DNA of 64,000 bases, taken from assembly GCF_000612585.1 (NCBI RefSeq), contig NZ_JFCA01000034.1:26007-90006 (forward strand), read 5' to 3'. The notes beneath the pieces were generated by a model that was not told the origin of the DNA, did not search any database, and saw only the letters and a list, made by a program, of their open reading frames with translations. The translations under genes and the position numbers were made by a program. This document shows, one piece after another, positions 6,703 to 15,766 of this stretch. The stretch is from Pseudomonas sp. CHM02 (lineage in GTDB: Bacteria > Pseudomonadota > Gammaproteobacteria > Pseudomonadales > Pseudomonadaceae). Positions within the stretch are counted from its first letter, which is position 1; every line of letters begins with the position of its first letter.

Positions 6703-8700
6703 TTAGTCTTCCAGCAACTCTTCAGCCTGACCCAGGATGTTTTCCAGGGTGAAGCCGAACTCTTCGAACAACGCTGGCGCCGGCGCCGACTCACCGTAGG
6801 TGGTCATGCCGATCACGCGGCCTTCCAGGCCCACGTACTTGTACCAGTAGTCGGCGTGAGCCGCTTCGATGGCGATACGCGCACTGACCTGCAATGGCAG
6901 CACCGATTGCTTGTAGCCGGCATCCTGGGCTTCGAACACGCTGGTGCACGGCATGGACACAACACGTACGTTGCGGCCTTGCGCGGTCAGCTTGTCATAC
7001 GCCTGGACAGTCAGGCCCACTTCGGAACCGGTGGAGATCAGGATCAGCTCCGGCTCGCCGATGCAGTCCTTGAGTACGTAGCCGCCACGACTGATGTCGG
7101 CGATCTGCGCATCGGTACGCACTTGGTGCTGCAGGTTCTGACGCGAGAAGATCAGCGCCGAAGGGCCATCCTTGCGCTCGATGGCGTGCTTCCAGGCCAC
7201 GGCGGATTCCACCGCGTCGGCTGGGCGCCAGCAATCCAGGTTTGGCGTGGTACGCAGGCTGGTCAGTTGCTCGACCGGCTGGTGCGTCGGGCCGTCTTCG
7301 CCCAGGCCGATGGAGTCGTGGGTGTAGACATGGATCACGCGCTTCTTCATCAGCGCAGCCATGCGTACGGCGTTGCGGGCGTATTCCATGAACATCAGGA
7401 AGGTCGCGCCGTAAGGCACCAGGCCGCCGTGCAGGGACACGCCGTTCATGATGGCGCTCATGCCGAACTCACGTACGCCGTAGTACATGTAGTTGCCGCT
7501 GGCGTCTTCAGCCGAAACACCTTTGCAGCCTTTCCACAGGGTCAGGTTGGAACCGGCCAGGTCAGCCGAACCGCCGAGGATCTCAGGCAGCAGCGGGCCG
7601 AAGGCGTTCAGGGTGTTCTGGCTGGCTTTACGGCTGGCGATGGTCTCGCCCTTGGCTGCGACTTCGGCGATGTAGGCCGAGGCTTTTTCCGAGAAGTCGG
7701 CAGGCAGGTCACCGGCCAGGCGGCGTACCAGCTCATTGGCCAGTTCCGGGAATTCGGCGGAGTAGGCAGCGAAACGCTGGTCCCACTCGGCCTCGGTGGC
7801 CAGGCCTTTTTCCTTGGCATCCCATTCGGCGTAGATGTCGGCCGGGATTTCGAACGGGCCGTGGGTCCACTTCAGGGCTTCACGGGTCAGGGCGATTTCC
7901 GCGTCACCCAGTGGGGCGCCGTGGCAGTCTTCCTTGCCCTGCTTGTTCGGCGAACCGAAACCGATGGTGGTCTTGCAGCAGATCAGCGTCGGCTGCGCGC
8001 TCTTGCGAGCGGTGTCGATGGCGGTCTTGATCTCTTCCGGATCGTGGCCGTCGACGTTGCGGATCACCTGCCAGTTGTAGGCTTCGAAACGCTTAGGGGT
8101 GTCATCGGTGAACCAGCCTTCGACTTCGCCGTCGATGGAGATGCCGTTGTCATCGTAGAAGGCGATCAGCTTGCCCAGGCCCAGGGTGCCGGCCAGGGAA
8201 GCGACTTCGTGGGAAATGCCTTCCATCATGCAGCCATCACCCAGGAACACGTAGGTGTGGTGGTCAACGATGTCGTGGCCAGGACGGTTGAACTGCGCGC
8301 CCAGGACTTTTTCAGCCAGTGCGAAGCCAACGGCGTTGGCCAGGCCTTGGCCCAGGGGACCAGTGGTGGTCTCGACGCCTGGGGTGTAACCGAATTCCGG
8401 GTGGCCCGGAGTGCGGCTGTGCAACTGGCGGAAGCTCTTGAGGTCGTCGATGGTGACATCGTAGCCGGTCAGGTGCAGCAGCGAGTAGATCAGCATCGAG
8501 CCGTGGCCGTTGGACAGCACGAAGCGGTCTCGGTCGGCGAACGACGGGTTGCTCGGGTTGTGTTTCAGGTAGTCACGCCAAAGTACCTCGGCGATATCCG
8601 CCATGCCCATCGGGGCACCGGGATGGCCGCTGTTGGCTTTTTGCACGGCATCCATGCTGAGGGCACGAATGGCGTTGGCACGCTCACGACGGCTGGGCAT
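6703..8700 (-). CDS. tktA: Transketolase
   Basis: This thiamine-diphosphate enzyme moves two-carbon units between sugar phosphates in the pentose phosphate pathway. The 665-residue protein shows GHPGAPMGMADIAEVLW, the ThDP/metal motif beginning GDGCMMEGISHE, and the C-terminal half with HVYTHDSIGLGEDGPTHQP. Although the open frame extends further upstream, the ATG at 8700 has AGGAGA at the right distance and gives the standard start MPSRRERANAIRAL. It heads the tktA-epd-pgk-fba series. Confidence 0.97.
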   Translation of the reverse strand: MPSRRERANAIRALSMDAVQKANSGHPGAPMGMADIAEVLWRDYLKHNPSNPSFADRDRFVLSNGHGSMLIYSLLHLTGYDVTIDDLKSFRQLHSRTPGHPEFGYTPGVETTTGPLGQGLANAVGFALAEKVLGAQFNRPGHDIVDHHTYVFLGDGCMMEGISHEVASLAGTLGLGKLIAFYDDNGISIDGEVEGWFTDDTPKRFEAYNWQVIRNVDGHDPEEIKTAIDTARKSAQPTLICCKTTIGFGSPNKQGKEDCHGAPLGDAEIALTREALKWTHGPFEIPADIYAEWDAKEKGLATEAEWDQRFAAYSAEFPELANELVRRLAGDLPADFSEKASAYIAEVAAKGETIASRKASQNTLNAFGPLLPEILGGSADLAGSNLTLWKGCKGVSAEDASGNYMYYGVREFGMSAIMNGVSLHGGLVPYGATFLMFMEYARNAVRMAALMKKRVIHVYTHDSIGLGEDGPTHQPVEQLTSLRTTPNLDCWRPADAVESAVAWKHAIERKDGPSALIFSRQNLQHQVRTDAQIADISRGGYVLKDCIGEPELILISTGSEVGLTVQAYDKLTAQGRNVRVVSMPCTSVFEAQDAGYKQSVLPLQVSARIAIEAAHADYWYKYVGLEGRVIGMTTYGESAPAPALFEEFGFTLENILGQAEELLED

Positions 8701-8896
8701 CGCTGATCTCCTGAGGTTTGAATATAAAAGAAACGGAAAAAAGGACCGGCATTTTCCCTCAGCCACCGCCTGCGGGCAATGACAGATAGTCACTTGAGGG
8801 TGTTTTTCCTGCGCTTTGGGCGGCAATCGCTTGCAGAAACCTTGAACCGGTTCGTCTAAAGGTTATAGCGGCTGCTTATAACTGCCACTTATCGAT

Positions 8897-8920
8897 CAAT
8901 ATCAAAACTTTTTGATATTG
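8897..8920. promoter_or_regulatory. Perfect palindrome, candidate operator of the ArsR-type regulator
   Basis: CAATATCAAAA (8897-8907) and TTTTGATATTG (8910-8920) form an 11-bp perfect inverted repeat with a 2-bp centre, 42 bp before the regulator's ATG and between it and divergent tktA. Size and symmetry fit an ArsR-family dimer site; regulation of the regulator-metK unit is inferred. Confidence 0.6.
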
Positions 8921-8961
8921 GCCTTGCGGGTATTTCCCCCCATCACTAGACTGCTGGCCTT

Positions 8962-9957
8962 ATGAACCTACCCGTGCCCTCACTGCGCCCCGACGACGGC
9001 GATGAACTGGCAGCCTTGTGCAAGGCCGCTGGCGACCCGTTGCGTCTGAACGTATTGCGCGCACTGGCCAACGACTCCTTCGGCGTACTGGAACTGGCGC
9101 AGATTTTCGCCATCGGCCAGTCCGGCATGAGCCACCACTTGAAGGTCCTGGCCCAGGCCGACCTGGTGGCCACCCGCCGTGAAGGCAACGCGATTTTCTA
9201 CCGTCGCGCCCTGCCCCACACCGAACTGCTCGGCGGCAAGCTGCACGCCGCCCTGCTCGAAGAAGTGGACAACCTGAGCCTGCCAGGCGACGTACAGTCG
9301 CGCATCGGCCAGGTGCATGGGCAACGCGCCGCCGCGAGCCAGGACTTCTTCGCACGGGTTGCGGAGAAGTTTCGTGCGCAGCAGGACCTGATCGCCGGCT
9401 TGCCCCAGTACCGCGACAGCGTACTGGCATTGCTGGACAAGCTGAGCTTCAGTGATGAGGCCACGGTGCTGGAAGTCGGCCCGGGCGATGGCGGTTTCTT
9501 GCCGGAGCTGGCGCGGCGTTTCCAGCAGGTAACCGCGCTGGACAACAGCCCGGCGATGCTCGAACTGGCACGCCAGCTGTGCGAACGCGAAACGCTGGGC
9601 AATGTCAGCCTGCAGTTGGCGGACGCATTGAATAGCACGACGATCAAGGCCGACTGCGTGGTGTTGAATATGGTGCTGCACCATTTCGCCGCCCCCGCCG
9701 ACGCCCTCAAGCAAATGGCCGGGCTGCTGCACCCCGGCGGTAGCCTGCTGGTTACAGATTTATGCAGCCACAACCAGAATTGGGCCAGGGAGGCCTGCGG
9801 TGATCTCTGGCTGGGTTTTGAACAGGACGATCTGGCCCGTTGGGCCACCGCTGCGGGACTCGTTCCCGGGGAAAGCCTCTATGTAGGTTTACGTAATGGT
9901 TTCCAGATCCAGGTCCGCCATTTTCAGCGACCGGCTGGCGACACTCACCATCGGTAA
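8962..9957 (+). CDS. ArsR-family regulator fused to a SAM-dependent methyltransferase (SahR-like)
   Basis: Residues 1-100 form a winged-helix ArsR domain (DPLRLNVLRAL, recognition helix GMSHHLKVLAQADLV). It lacks the ELCVCDL cysteines of metal sensors. From about residue 165 there is a class I methyltransferase fold with motif I VLEVGPGDGG and LLVTDLCSHN later. It lies immediately upstream of metK, with ahcY and metF nearby. That context matches ArsR-type regulators of the SAM/SAH cycle known as SahR, which respond to S-adenosylhomocysteine. I infer that the methyltransferase fold is used as a ligand sensor, or is a real enzyme; sequence cannot decide. Confidence 0.8.
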   Translation: MNLPVPSLRPDDGDELAALCKAAGDPLRLNVLRALANDSFGVLELAQIFAIGQSGMSHHLKVLAQADLVATRREGNAIFYRRALPHTELLGGKLHAALLEEVDNLSLPGDVQSRIGQVHGQRAAASQDFFARVAEKFRAQQDLIAGLPQYRDSVLALLDKLSFSDEATVLEVGPGDGGFLPELARRFQQVTALDNSPAMLELARQLCERETLGNVSLQLADALNSTTIKADCVVLNMVLHHFAAPADALKQMAGLLHPGGSLLVTDLCSHNQNWAREACGDLWLGFEQDDLARWATAAGLVPGESLYVGLRNGFQIQVRHFQRPAGDTHHR

Positions 9958-9976
9958 ATATCAGGAAAACATCGAG

Positions 9977-11167
9977 ATGAGCGAATACTCCCTTTTCACC
10001 TCCGAGTCCGTGTCTGAAGGGCATCCGGACAAAATCGCCGACCAGATTTCTGATGCGGTGCTGGACGCCATCATTGCTGAAGACAAGTTCGCCCGTGTGG
10101 CGTGCGAGACTCTGGTGAAAACCGGTGTAGCGATCATCGCTGGCGAAGTGACCACCACGGCCTGGGTCGACCTGGAGCAGATCGTTCGTGACGTGATCAC
10201 CGACATTGGCTACACCAGTTCCGACGTCGGCTTCGATGGCGCGACCTGCGGCGTGATGAACATCATCGGCAAGCAGTCCCCGGACATCAACCAAGGTGTC
10301 GACCGCGCCAAGCCTGAAGATCAAGGTGCCGGCGACCAGGGCCTGATGTTCGGCTACGCCAGCAACGAAACCGACGTACTGATGCCAGCACCGATCACCT
10401 TCTCGCACCAACTGGTGCAGCGCCAGGCCGAAGCCCGCAAATCCGGGCAACTGCCTTGGTTGCGCCCCGACGCCAAGTCCCAGGTGACCTGCCGCTACGA
10501 AGGCGGCAAAGTCGTCGGTATCGACGCTGTCGTACTGTCGACCCAGCACAACCCGGACGTGTCCTACGCCGACCTGCGCGAAGGCGTGATGGAGCTGATC
10601 GTCAAGCACGTGCTGCCGGCCGAGCTGCTGAGCAAGGACACCCAGTTCCACATCAACCCGACTGGCCAGTTCATCATCGGTGGCCCGGTAGGTGACTGCG
10701 GCCTGACCGGCCGCAAGATCATCGTCGACAGCTACGGCGGCATGGCCCGTCACGGCGGTGGCGCGTTCTCGGGCAAGGACCCTTCCAAGGTTGACCGTTC
10801 GGCAGCCTACGCCGGGCGTTACGTGGCCAAGAACATCGTCGCGGCCGGCCTGGCCGAACGTTGCGAGATCCAGGTGTCCTACGCCATCGGTGTGGCCCAG
10901 CCTACGTCGATCTCGCTGAATACCTTCGGCACCGGCAAGATCAGCGATGACAAGATCGTGAAGCTCGTGCGTGAGATCTTCGACCTGCGCCCTTACGCGA
11001 TCACCACCATGCTCGACCTGCTGCACCCGATGTACCAGGAAACCGCAGCCTACGGCCACTTCGGTCGTACCCCTGCGCAGAAGACTGTCGGCGACGACAC
11101 CTTCACCACCTTCACCTGGGAAAAAACCGACCGCGCCAACGACCTGCGCACTGCCGCCGGCCTGTAA
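9977..11167 (+). CDS. metK: S-adenosylmethionine synthetase
   Basis: This enzyme makes SAM from methionine and ATP, releasing phosphate and pyrophosphate. The 396-residue sequence has the family hallmarks SEGHPDK at the N-terminus, GAGDQGLMFGYA, and the phosphate-binding loop GGGAFSGKDPSKVDRSA. I chose the ATG at 9977 (MSEYSLFTSE) rather than earlier in-frame codons; AGGA lies about 10 nt before it. Only 19 bp separate it from the upstream ArsR-methyltransferase gene, so the two are probably co-transcribed. A strong terminator follows. Confidence 0.98.
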   Translation: MSEYSLFTSESVSEGHPDKIADQISDAVLDAIIAEDKFARVACETLVKTGVAIIAGEVTTTAWVDLEQIVRDVITDIGYTSSDVGFDGATCGVMNIIGKQSPDINQGVDRAKPEDQGAGDQGLMFGYASNETDVLMPAPITFSHQLVQRQAEARKSGQLPWLRPDAKSQVTCRYEGGKVVGIDAVVLSTQHNPDVSYADLREGVMELIVKHVLPAELLSKDTQFHINPTGQFIIGGPVGDCGLTGRKIIVDSYGGMARHGGGAFSGKDPSKVDRSAAYAGRYVAKNIVAAGLAERCEIQVSYAIGVAQPTSISLNTFGTGKISDDKIVKLVREIFDLRPYAITTMLDLLHPMYQETAAYGHFGRTPAQKTVGDDTFTTFTWEKTDRANDLRTAAGL

Positions 11168-11186
11168 TCGCGCTTGGTACTCAAAA

Positions 11187-11218
11187 GCCCCGCCGGGTTC
11201 GCCCGGCGGGGCTTTTTT
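11187..11218 (+). terminator. Intrinsic terminator after metK
   Basis: An 11-bp GC stem (GCCCCGCCGGG/CCCGGCGGGGC) with a short TTCG-type loop is followed by a T-run. Confidence 0.9.
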
Positions 11219-11388
11219 ATTGCGCGCGAATGGCGCGACGAGCTTCACGCTTTTTGGATCCAAAGCTTGCAGGCGCAATGATGGCCCTCTAGAATCCGCG
11301 CCCTCTCGGGCCCTTCACCTAATTTGGATATTGCCCTGCGCCAGCCCGGGATTCACATGCGCGCAGGCAATCGAACATTGAGGTTTTC

Positions 11389-11739
11389 ATGCGCATTTCC
11401 ACGCTCGCCCCTGCCGCCCTTCTGCTCAGCCTGTTCGCCCTGCCGGCCCACTCTGCCGACTTGAGCGCACTGAGTGGCGCCCTGAGCGCCCAACTGGGTG
11501 GCGGCAATTCCGGCGACTGCCAGAAACAAGCCAACGATCTGCAAGCCAAGATCGATGCTGCCGAAGCCCAGAAGGACACCTTGAAAGTGAAGGCCTTCAA
11601 AGCAGCGCAGGACCAGATCAACAAAGGTTGCAACAAACTCTCCGAGGCCCAGGCCAAAGCCGACGCCAAGCAGCAAACCCAAGAGGCCAAGGCCGATAAG
11701 CCTGACGCAGTCAAAGCCCTGGGCGGCCTGTTCAAGTAA
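11389..11739 (+). CDS. Small secreted helical protein, unknown function
   Basis: This 116-residue precursor has a Sec signal peptide (MRISTLAPAALLLSLFALPAHSA, cleavage near residue 23). The mature part is Lys/Ala/Gln-rich and likely coiled-coil, with two cysteines (SGDCQKQ and KGCNKL) about 41 residues apart. The cysteine-helix-cysteine layout resembles the DUF1090 protein encoded just beyond ligB (13542), but the family is not certain. It probably lies in the periplasm. It has its own downstream terminator. Confidence 0.65.
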   Translation: MRISTLAPAALLLSLFALPAHSADLSALSGALSAQLGGGNSGDCQKQANDLQAKIDAAEAQKDTLKVKAFKAAQDQINKGCNKLSEAQAKADAKQQTQEAKADKPDAVKALGGLFK

Positions 11740-11754
11740 ATAGAAACACCCAGT

Positions 11755-11783
11755 AAAAAGCCCCGCCCTGCCGGGGCTTTTTT
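11755..11783 (+). terminator. Intrinsic terminator
   Basis: The stem AGCCCC/GGGGCT with an 8-nt loop is followed by six T residues and ends the transcript of the small secreted protein. Confidence 0.85.
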
Positions 11784-11834
11784 GTGGCCGCGTGGATCAT
11801 TTAGGCTGGGCGCCCTTTCCGAGCAAGGATGCTC

Positions 11835-13499
11835 ATGATGCGTTTACTGCTTGCCCTTCTACTCATCGTCTTACCCTCCTGGATACGGGCCGAAGGCTGC
11901 CCGGATGAAGCCCGTTCACAGGTCGGCACTCTCGCCGAACAGATTCGCCAGTGGGATGACCGTTACCACCGCCTCGGCCAATCTCCCGTCAGCGATGAAC
12001 TCTATGACCAGGCGCGCCAGCGCTTGACCCATTGGCGCCAGTGCTTCCCCGAACCCGCTGCAGCGCCCGGCAATCCACTGGCAAGTTCGCGCGGAACCCT
12101 GCTTCATCCCGTCGCCCACACTGGCCTGGAAAAACTGCTGGATGAGCAGGCCGTCGGCGCCTGGATGGGCACACGCCAGGATGTCTGGATTCAACCCAAG
12201 GTGGATGGTGTTGCGGTGACCCTGGTGTATCGCCAGGGGCACCTGAGCCAGGTCATCAGCCGAGGTGATGGAGCCGCGGGACACGACTGGTCGGCTTCTG
12301 CGCGCAAGATTCCCGGTATTGTCCAGCAACTGCCCGACCCCATCGACCTGGTGCTGCAAGGCGAACTCTACTGGCGCCTCGATGACCACGTGCAGTCCGC
12401 AAGCGGAGGGCTCAATGCTCGCAGCAAGGTGGCCGGGCTGATGAACCGCAAGCAATTGAGCGACACCGACGCCGCCGGCATTGGCCTGTTCGTCTGGGCC
12501 TGGCCGGAAGGGCCGGCAGGGTTTACCGAACGCCTGGCCGCACTGGCGCGCTGGGGCTTCACCGATAGCCGACGCTACAGCCAGCCCATCCAAAACATCA
12601 GCGAGGCCGCACATTGGCGCACCTATTGGTACAACCATCCACTGCCGTTCGCCAGCGATGGCGTGGTGTTGCATCAGGCGCAGCGCGCGCCCGCCGAGCG
12701 GTGGCAGGTCAGCGCACCCTATTGGGCCGTTGCCTGGAAGTACCCGGCCGCCAAGGCCTTGGCGCTGGTGCGCAACGTGCAATTCAAGATCGGCCGCACC
12801 GGGCGCATCACGCCCATGCTGGAGCTGGAACCGGTGCGGTTGGATGACCGCCTGATCAGCCGCGTGAGCGCCGGTTCATTGAAGCGTTGGCAAACGCTGG
12901 ATATCCGCCCTGGCGACCAGGTGTCCATCAGCCTGGCGGGCCAGGTGATCCCCCGGTTGGACGAGGTCATCCTGCGCAGCACCAGCAGGGCGGACCTGCC
13001 AGTGCCCAACCCTGGAAAATTCCACGCCTTGAGCTGCTGGCAGCTGGACCCCGGTTGCGAGGAGCAGTTGCTGGCACGCCTTACCTGGCTGAGCGGCAAC
13101 CAGGGCCTCGCCTTGCCACACATGGGCCGCGAGACGTGGAACGTATTGATCCAGGCCGGTCTAATCGCAGGCTTTCTCGATTGGTTGACCCTGGATGCGG
13201 CAGAGCTTGCTAACATTGATGGCTTCGGTGAACGCAGCCGTGCGCGCGTGTTGGAAAGTCTTCACAGCGCGCGACAACGGCCCTTTGCACAATGGCTCAA
13301 AGCCTTAGGTGTACCGCCTGCGGCACGTAACAACCTGGAAGGCGACTGGCAGACGCTGGTCGCCAGAGACACCCAGGCCTGGCTGGCCATCGATGGCATC
13401 GGCCCGGGCCGCGCAGCGCAACTGAGCGCTTTTTTTCGCGACCCGCACGTACAGGCCCTGGCTGAAACATTACGCGTGGCGGGGATAGACGGGTTTTGA
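11835..13499 (+). CDS. ligB: NAD-dependent DNA ligase LigB
   Basis: This 554-residue LigB-type ligase has the adenylation lysine in PKVDGVAVTL (about Lys122), an OB-fold region (ISLAGQVIPRLDEV) and C-terminal helix-hairpin-helix repeats (ELANIDGFGERSRARVL, AWLAIDGIGPGRAAQL). As in the LigB family it lacks the BRCT domain of LigA. The N-terminus (MMRLLLALLLIVLPSWIRAE) looks like a signal peptide, which is odd for a DNA ligase. AAGGA at 11825 overlaps an upstream ATG at 11829, so the real start is 11835 or 11838. It is flanked by genes for secreted small proteins. Confidence 0.92.
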   Translation: MMRLLLALLLIVLPSWIRAEGCPDEARSQVGTLAEQIRQWDDRYHRLGQSPVSDELYDQARQRLTHWRQCFPEPAAAPGNPLASSRGTLLHPVAHTGLEKLLDEQAVGAWMGTRQDVWIQPKVDGVAVTLVYRQGHLSQVISRGDGAAGHDWSASARKIPGIVQQLPDPIDLVLQGELYWRLDDHVQSASGGLNARSKVAGLMNRKQLSDTDAAGIGLFVWAWPEGPAGFTERLAALARWGFTDSRRYSQPIQNISEAAHWRTYWYNHPLPFASDGVVLHQAQRAPAERWQVSAPYWAVAWKYPAAKALALVRNVQFKIGRTGRITPMLELEPVRLDDRLISRVSAGSLKRWQTLDIRPGDQVSISLAGQVIPRLDEVILRSTSRADLPVPNPGKFHALSCWQLDPGCEEQLLARLTWLSGNQGLALPHMGRETWNVLIQAGLIAGFLDWLTLDAAELANIDGFGERSRARVLESLHSARQRPFAQWLKALGVPPAARNNLEGDWQTLVARDTQAWLAIDGIGPGRAAQLSAFFRDPHVQALAETLRVAGIDGF

Positions 13500-13541
13500 G
13501 CCCGATATCCGCGCCATCAGATTGCGATTTTGGAGCCCCAC

Positions 13542-13937
13542 ATGAAATTTCTAGCCCCCTTTGCCTTGCTGACCGTCGCAAGCTTCATGACCACGCCGCT
13601 ACTGGCCGCCGAAGAAGCGCCTCAGCTCACCGGCTGCGCCGCCAAGCGCCAAGCCATCAGCACCCAGATCGAACAGGCCAAGGCCCATGGCAACAGTGCA
13701 CAACAAGCCGGCCTGGAAAAAGCCCTGAGCGAAGTCACCGCCAATTGCACCGACGCCTCCCTGAAGAAAGAGCGGGAAAACAAGGTGCTCGACGCCAAGC
13801 ATGAAGTCAGCCGCCGTCAGGCCGACCTCGACAAGGCCATGAAAAAAGGCGACGCGGACAAGATCAACAAGCGCAAGGACAAGCTCGCCGAGTCCCGCAA
13901 GGAACTGCAGGATGCCGTGGAAGAACTCGACCAGTAA
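13542..13937 (+). CDS. DUF1090 (YqjC-like) periplasmic protein
   Basis: This 131-residue precursor has a signal peptide (MKFLAPFALLTVASF to LLAA). The mature part begins LTGCAAKRQAISTQIEQAK and continues GLEKALSEVTANCTDASLKKER, matching the E. coli YqjC/DUF1090 pattern of two cysteines and a long charged helix. The C-terminal half is a Lys/Glu-rich coiled coil. GGAG lies 6 nt before the chosen ATG at 13542. The function is not known; a stress-related envelope role is often supposed. It follows ligB by 42 bp. Confidence 0.88.
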   Translation: MKFLAPFALLTVASFMTTPLLAAEEAPQLTGCAAKRQAISTQIEQAKAHGNSAQQAGLEKALSEVTANCTDASLKKERENKVLDAKHEVSRRQADLDKAMKKGDADKINKRKDKLAESRKELQDAVEELDQ

Positions 13938-13943
13938 AACCGG

Positions 13944-14393
13944 TCAGTGGTCCCGGAACTGTTTATGGCAGGCGCTGCAGGCATCTTCGACTTTCTGCAC
14001 CGCAGGCCCCAGGTTGCTCGCCTTGTAAGGCTGCACCTGGCTGGCGGTCACCAATTCACCGGTGGCCGCTTCAAGGTTGCGGGCCAACTGCTGGAATTGC
14101 GCCTGCTTCTGCCAGACATCGTCCTTGGCGCTGGTGTGATCCTCTTCACGCACGCTCGGGAAATGTTTCCACGGTTCATGGGACAACGCATCCAGCTTGA
14201 CTGCGCCTTCGGCGAATTTTGCGCCGTCGAACGCAATGCGCCCACGCAGCATGCCGCCCAGGTCTTCGCCGGTCTTGAGCATCTGTTTGAAGATTGCCTT
14301 GCGCTGGCCCAGTGGCGAATTCGGATCAACGCCGCCACAGGCGGACAGGGTCAGGCAGGCCAGCAGTACAACGGTCAGTCGTTTGAAAGTCAT
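13944..14393 (-). CDS. Cytochrome c'-type lipoprotein
   Basis: This 149-residue precursor starts with a lipobox (LTLSAC, Cys19) and ends with a heme-binding CSACHKQFR motif at the extreme C-terminus, which is the arrangement in cytochrome c' four-helix proteins. ATG 14393 is chosen because it gives the compact signal sequence MTFKRLTVVLLACL. Class II c-type cytochromes bind gases or carry electrons in the periplasm. The lipid anchor is inferred from the lipobox alone. Its 3' end is convergent with DUF1090, 6 bp apart. Confidence 0.8.
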   Translation of the reverse strand: MTFKRLTVVLLACLTLSACGGVDPNSPLGQRKAIFKQMLKTGEDLGGMLRGRIAFDGAKFAEGAVKLDALSHEPWKHFPSVREEDHTSAKDDVWQKQAQFQQLARNLEAATGELVTASQVQPYKASNLGPAVQKVEDACSACHKQFRDH

Positions 14394-14522
14394 GGTGGCT
14401 TCGAGGTCACGGGAAACGGCGGCCAGTATCCCCGCCCCGCCCGCAAAGACCAATAGCCCTATTATTAATAAGGGTTGCCCAACAGCGCTGCGACGCGGGC
14501 AATCGCTTCAGGAAGTGTGTGT

Positions 14523-15707
14523 ATGAATGTCAGCTTGAACCCCTGGAGCCGCCGCCTGGCGTGGGCTCTGCCGATGATCGCGCTGCTGGCCGGCTGCGAC
14601 GCGGGCAAGGAAACAGCCAAAGATGAAACTTCCAAACCCCACGCCGTCGCCACCTATGTGAGTGCGCCATGGGAAGCCTTGCCGGCGGTGTCCGACAGCG
14701 ACCTGCTGGCGGGTTTTGAGTCCTGGCGCAGCGCCTGCCAGCGCCTCAAGGCCGACCCGGTGTGGGGCGCGACCTGTGCGGCAGCCGCCACGGTGCCGAG
14801 CAATGCCGGGGCGGTGCGTGGGTTTCTCAAAGAACGCCTGGACGTGTTCGGCCTGCGTTCGGCTGACAACACCCCGAACGGCTTGATCACCGGCTACTAC
14901 GAACCGGTCTACCCCGGCAGCCTGACCAAGACCGCCACCGCCAATGTGCCGGTGTATGGCGTGCCGGATGACCTGATCATCGTCAACCTGGAAAGCATCT
15001 ACCCCGAGCTCAAGGGCAAACGCCTGCGTGGTCGCCTGGAAGGTCGCGTGCTCAAGCCCTACGACGATGCCAGCGCCATCAACGGCCAGGGCTCCACGGC
15101 CAAACCGATTGCCTGGCTGACCAACCCGATGGACCTGCAATTCCTGCAGATCCAGGGCTCGGGCCGCATTCAACTGGCCGGTGGGCGTCAACTGCGCGTC
15201 GGTTATGGCGACCAGAACGGCTACCCCTATCGCCCGATCGGGCGCTGGCTGGTTGAGCAAGGCGAGTTGAAGAAAGAAGACGTGACCATGGGCGCCATCA
15301 GCGCCTGGGCCAAGGCGCATCCGCAGCGTATTCCGGAACTGCTGGCGAGCAACCCCAGCTATGTGTTCTTCAGCGCTCGGCCTGACAGCAACGAAGGTCC
15401 GCGCGGCTCATTGAACGTACCGCTGACCGCAGGCTACAGCGTCGCGGTGGATCGCAAGGTGATTCCGTTGGGCAGTCTGTTATGGCTCTCGACCACCAAG
15501 CCGGATGGTTCGCCAATCGCACGGCCCGTCGCGGCGCAGGACACCGGTGGCGCGATCACGGGTGAAGTGCGTGCGGACCTGTTCTGGGGCACTGGTGAGG
15601 CAGCGGGAGAATTGGCGGGCAACATGAAACAGCAGGGGCAGATATGGATGTTGTGGCCCAAGGGCGCAGCATTGCCGCAGGTGCCGGAGGCACCAGCCGG
15701 GACCTGA
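14523..15707 (+). CDS. mltA: Membrane-bound lytic murein transglycosylase A
   Basis: MltA cleaves the glycan strand of peptidoglycan to 1,6-anhydromuropeptides. The 394-residue lipoprotein has its lipobox at ALLAGC (Cys25), the MltA domain (TGYYEPVYPGS, IQGSGRIQL) and the C-terminal 3D domain with catalytic Asp in AAQDTGGAI. ATG 14523 gives a normal lipoprotein signal; AGGA lies about 9 nt upstream. Acts on the inner face of the outer membrane. It is divergent from the cytochrome c' gene. Confidence 0.95.
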   Translation: MNVSLNPWSRRLAWALPMIALLAGCDAGKETAKDETSKPHAVATYVSAPWEALPAVSDSDLLAGFESWRSACQRLKADPVWGATCAAAATVPSNAGAVRGFLKERLDVFGLRSADNTPNGLITGYYEPVYPGSLTKTATANVPVYGVPDDLIIVNLESIYPELKGKRLRGRLEGRVLKPYDDASAINGQGSTAKPIAWLTNPMDLQFLQIQGSGRIQLAGGRQLRVGYGDQNGYPYRPIGRWLVEQGELKKEDVTMGAISAWAKAHPQRIPELLASNPSYVFFSARPDSNEGPRGSLNVPLTAGYSVAVDRKVIPLGSLLWLSTTKPDGSPIARPVAAQDTGGAITGEVRADLFWGTGEAAGELAGNMKQQGQIWMLWPKGAALPQVPEAPAGT

Positions 15708-15766
15708 ACACGGTCTGCCCAACTTGGTTCAGCGGGGTGAGCAGGCTAGCTAGTGGGCAGGCTCGT

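Noticed and set aside
6622..8706. 694-codon open frame antisense to tktA
   Set aside because: It mirrors tktA almost exactly; high-GC codon bias keeps the opposite frame open. No family resemblance.
9752..11278. 508-codon open frame antisense to metK
   Set aside because: Shadow of metK; it runs through the metK terminator and has no recognisable domain.
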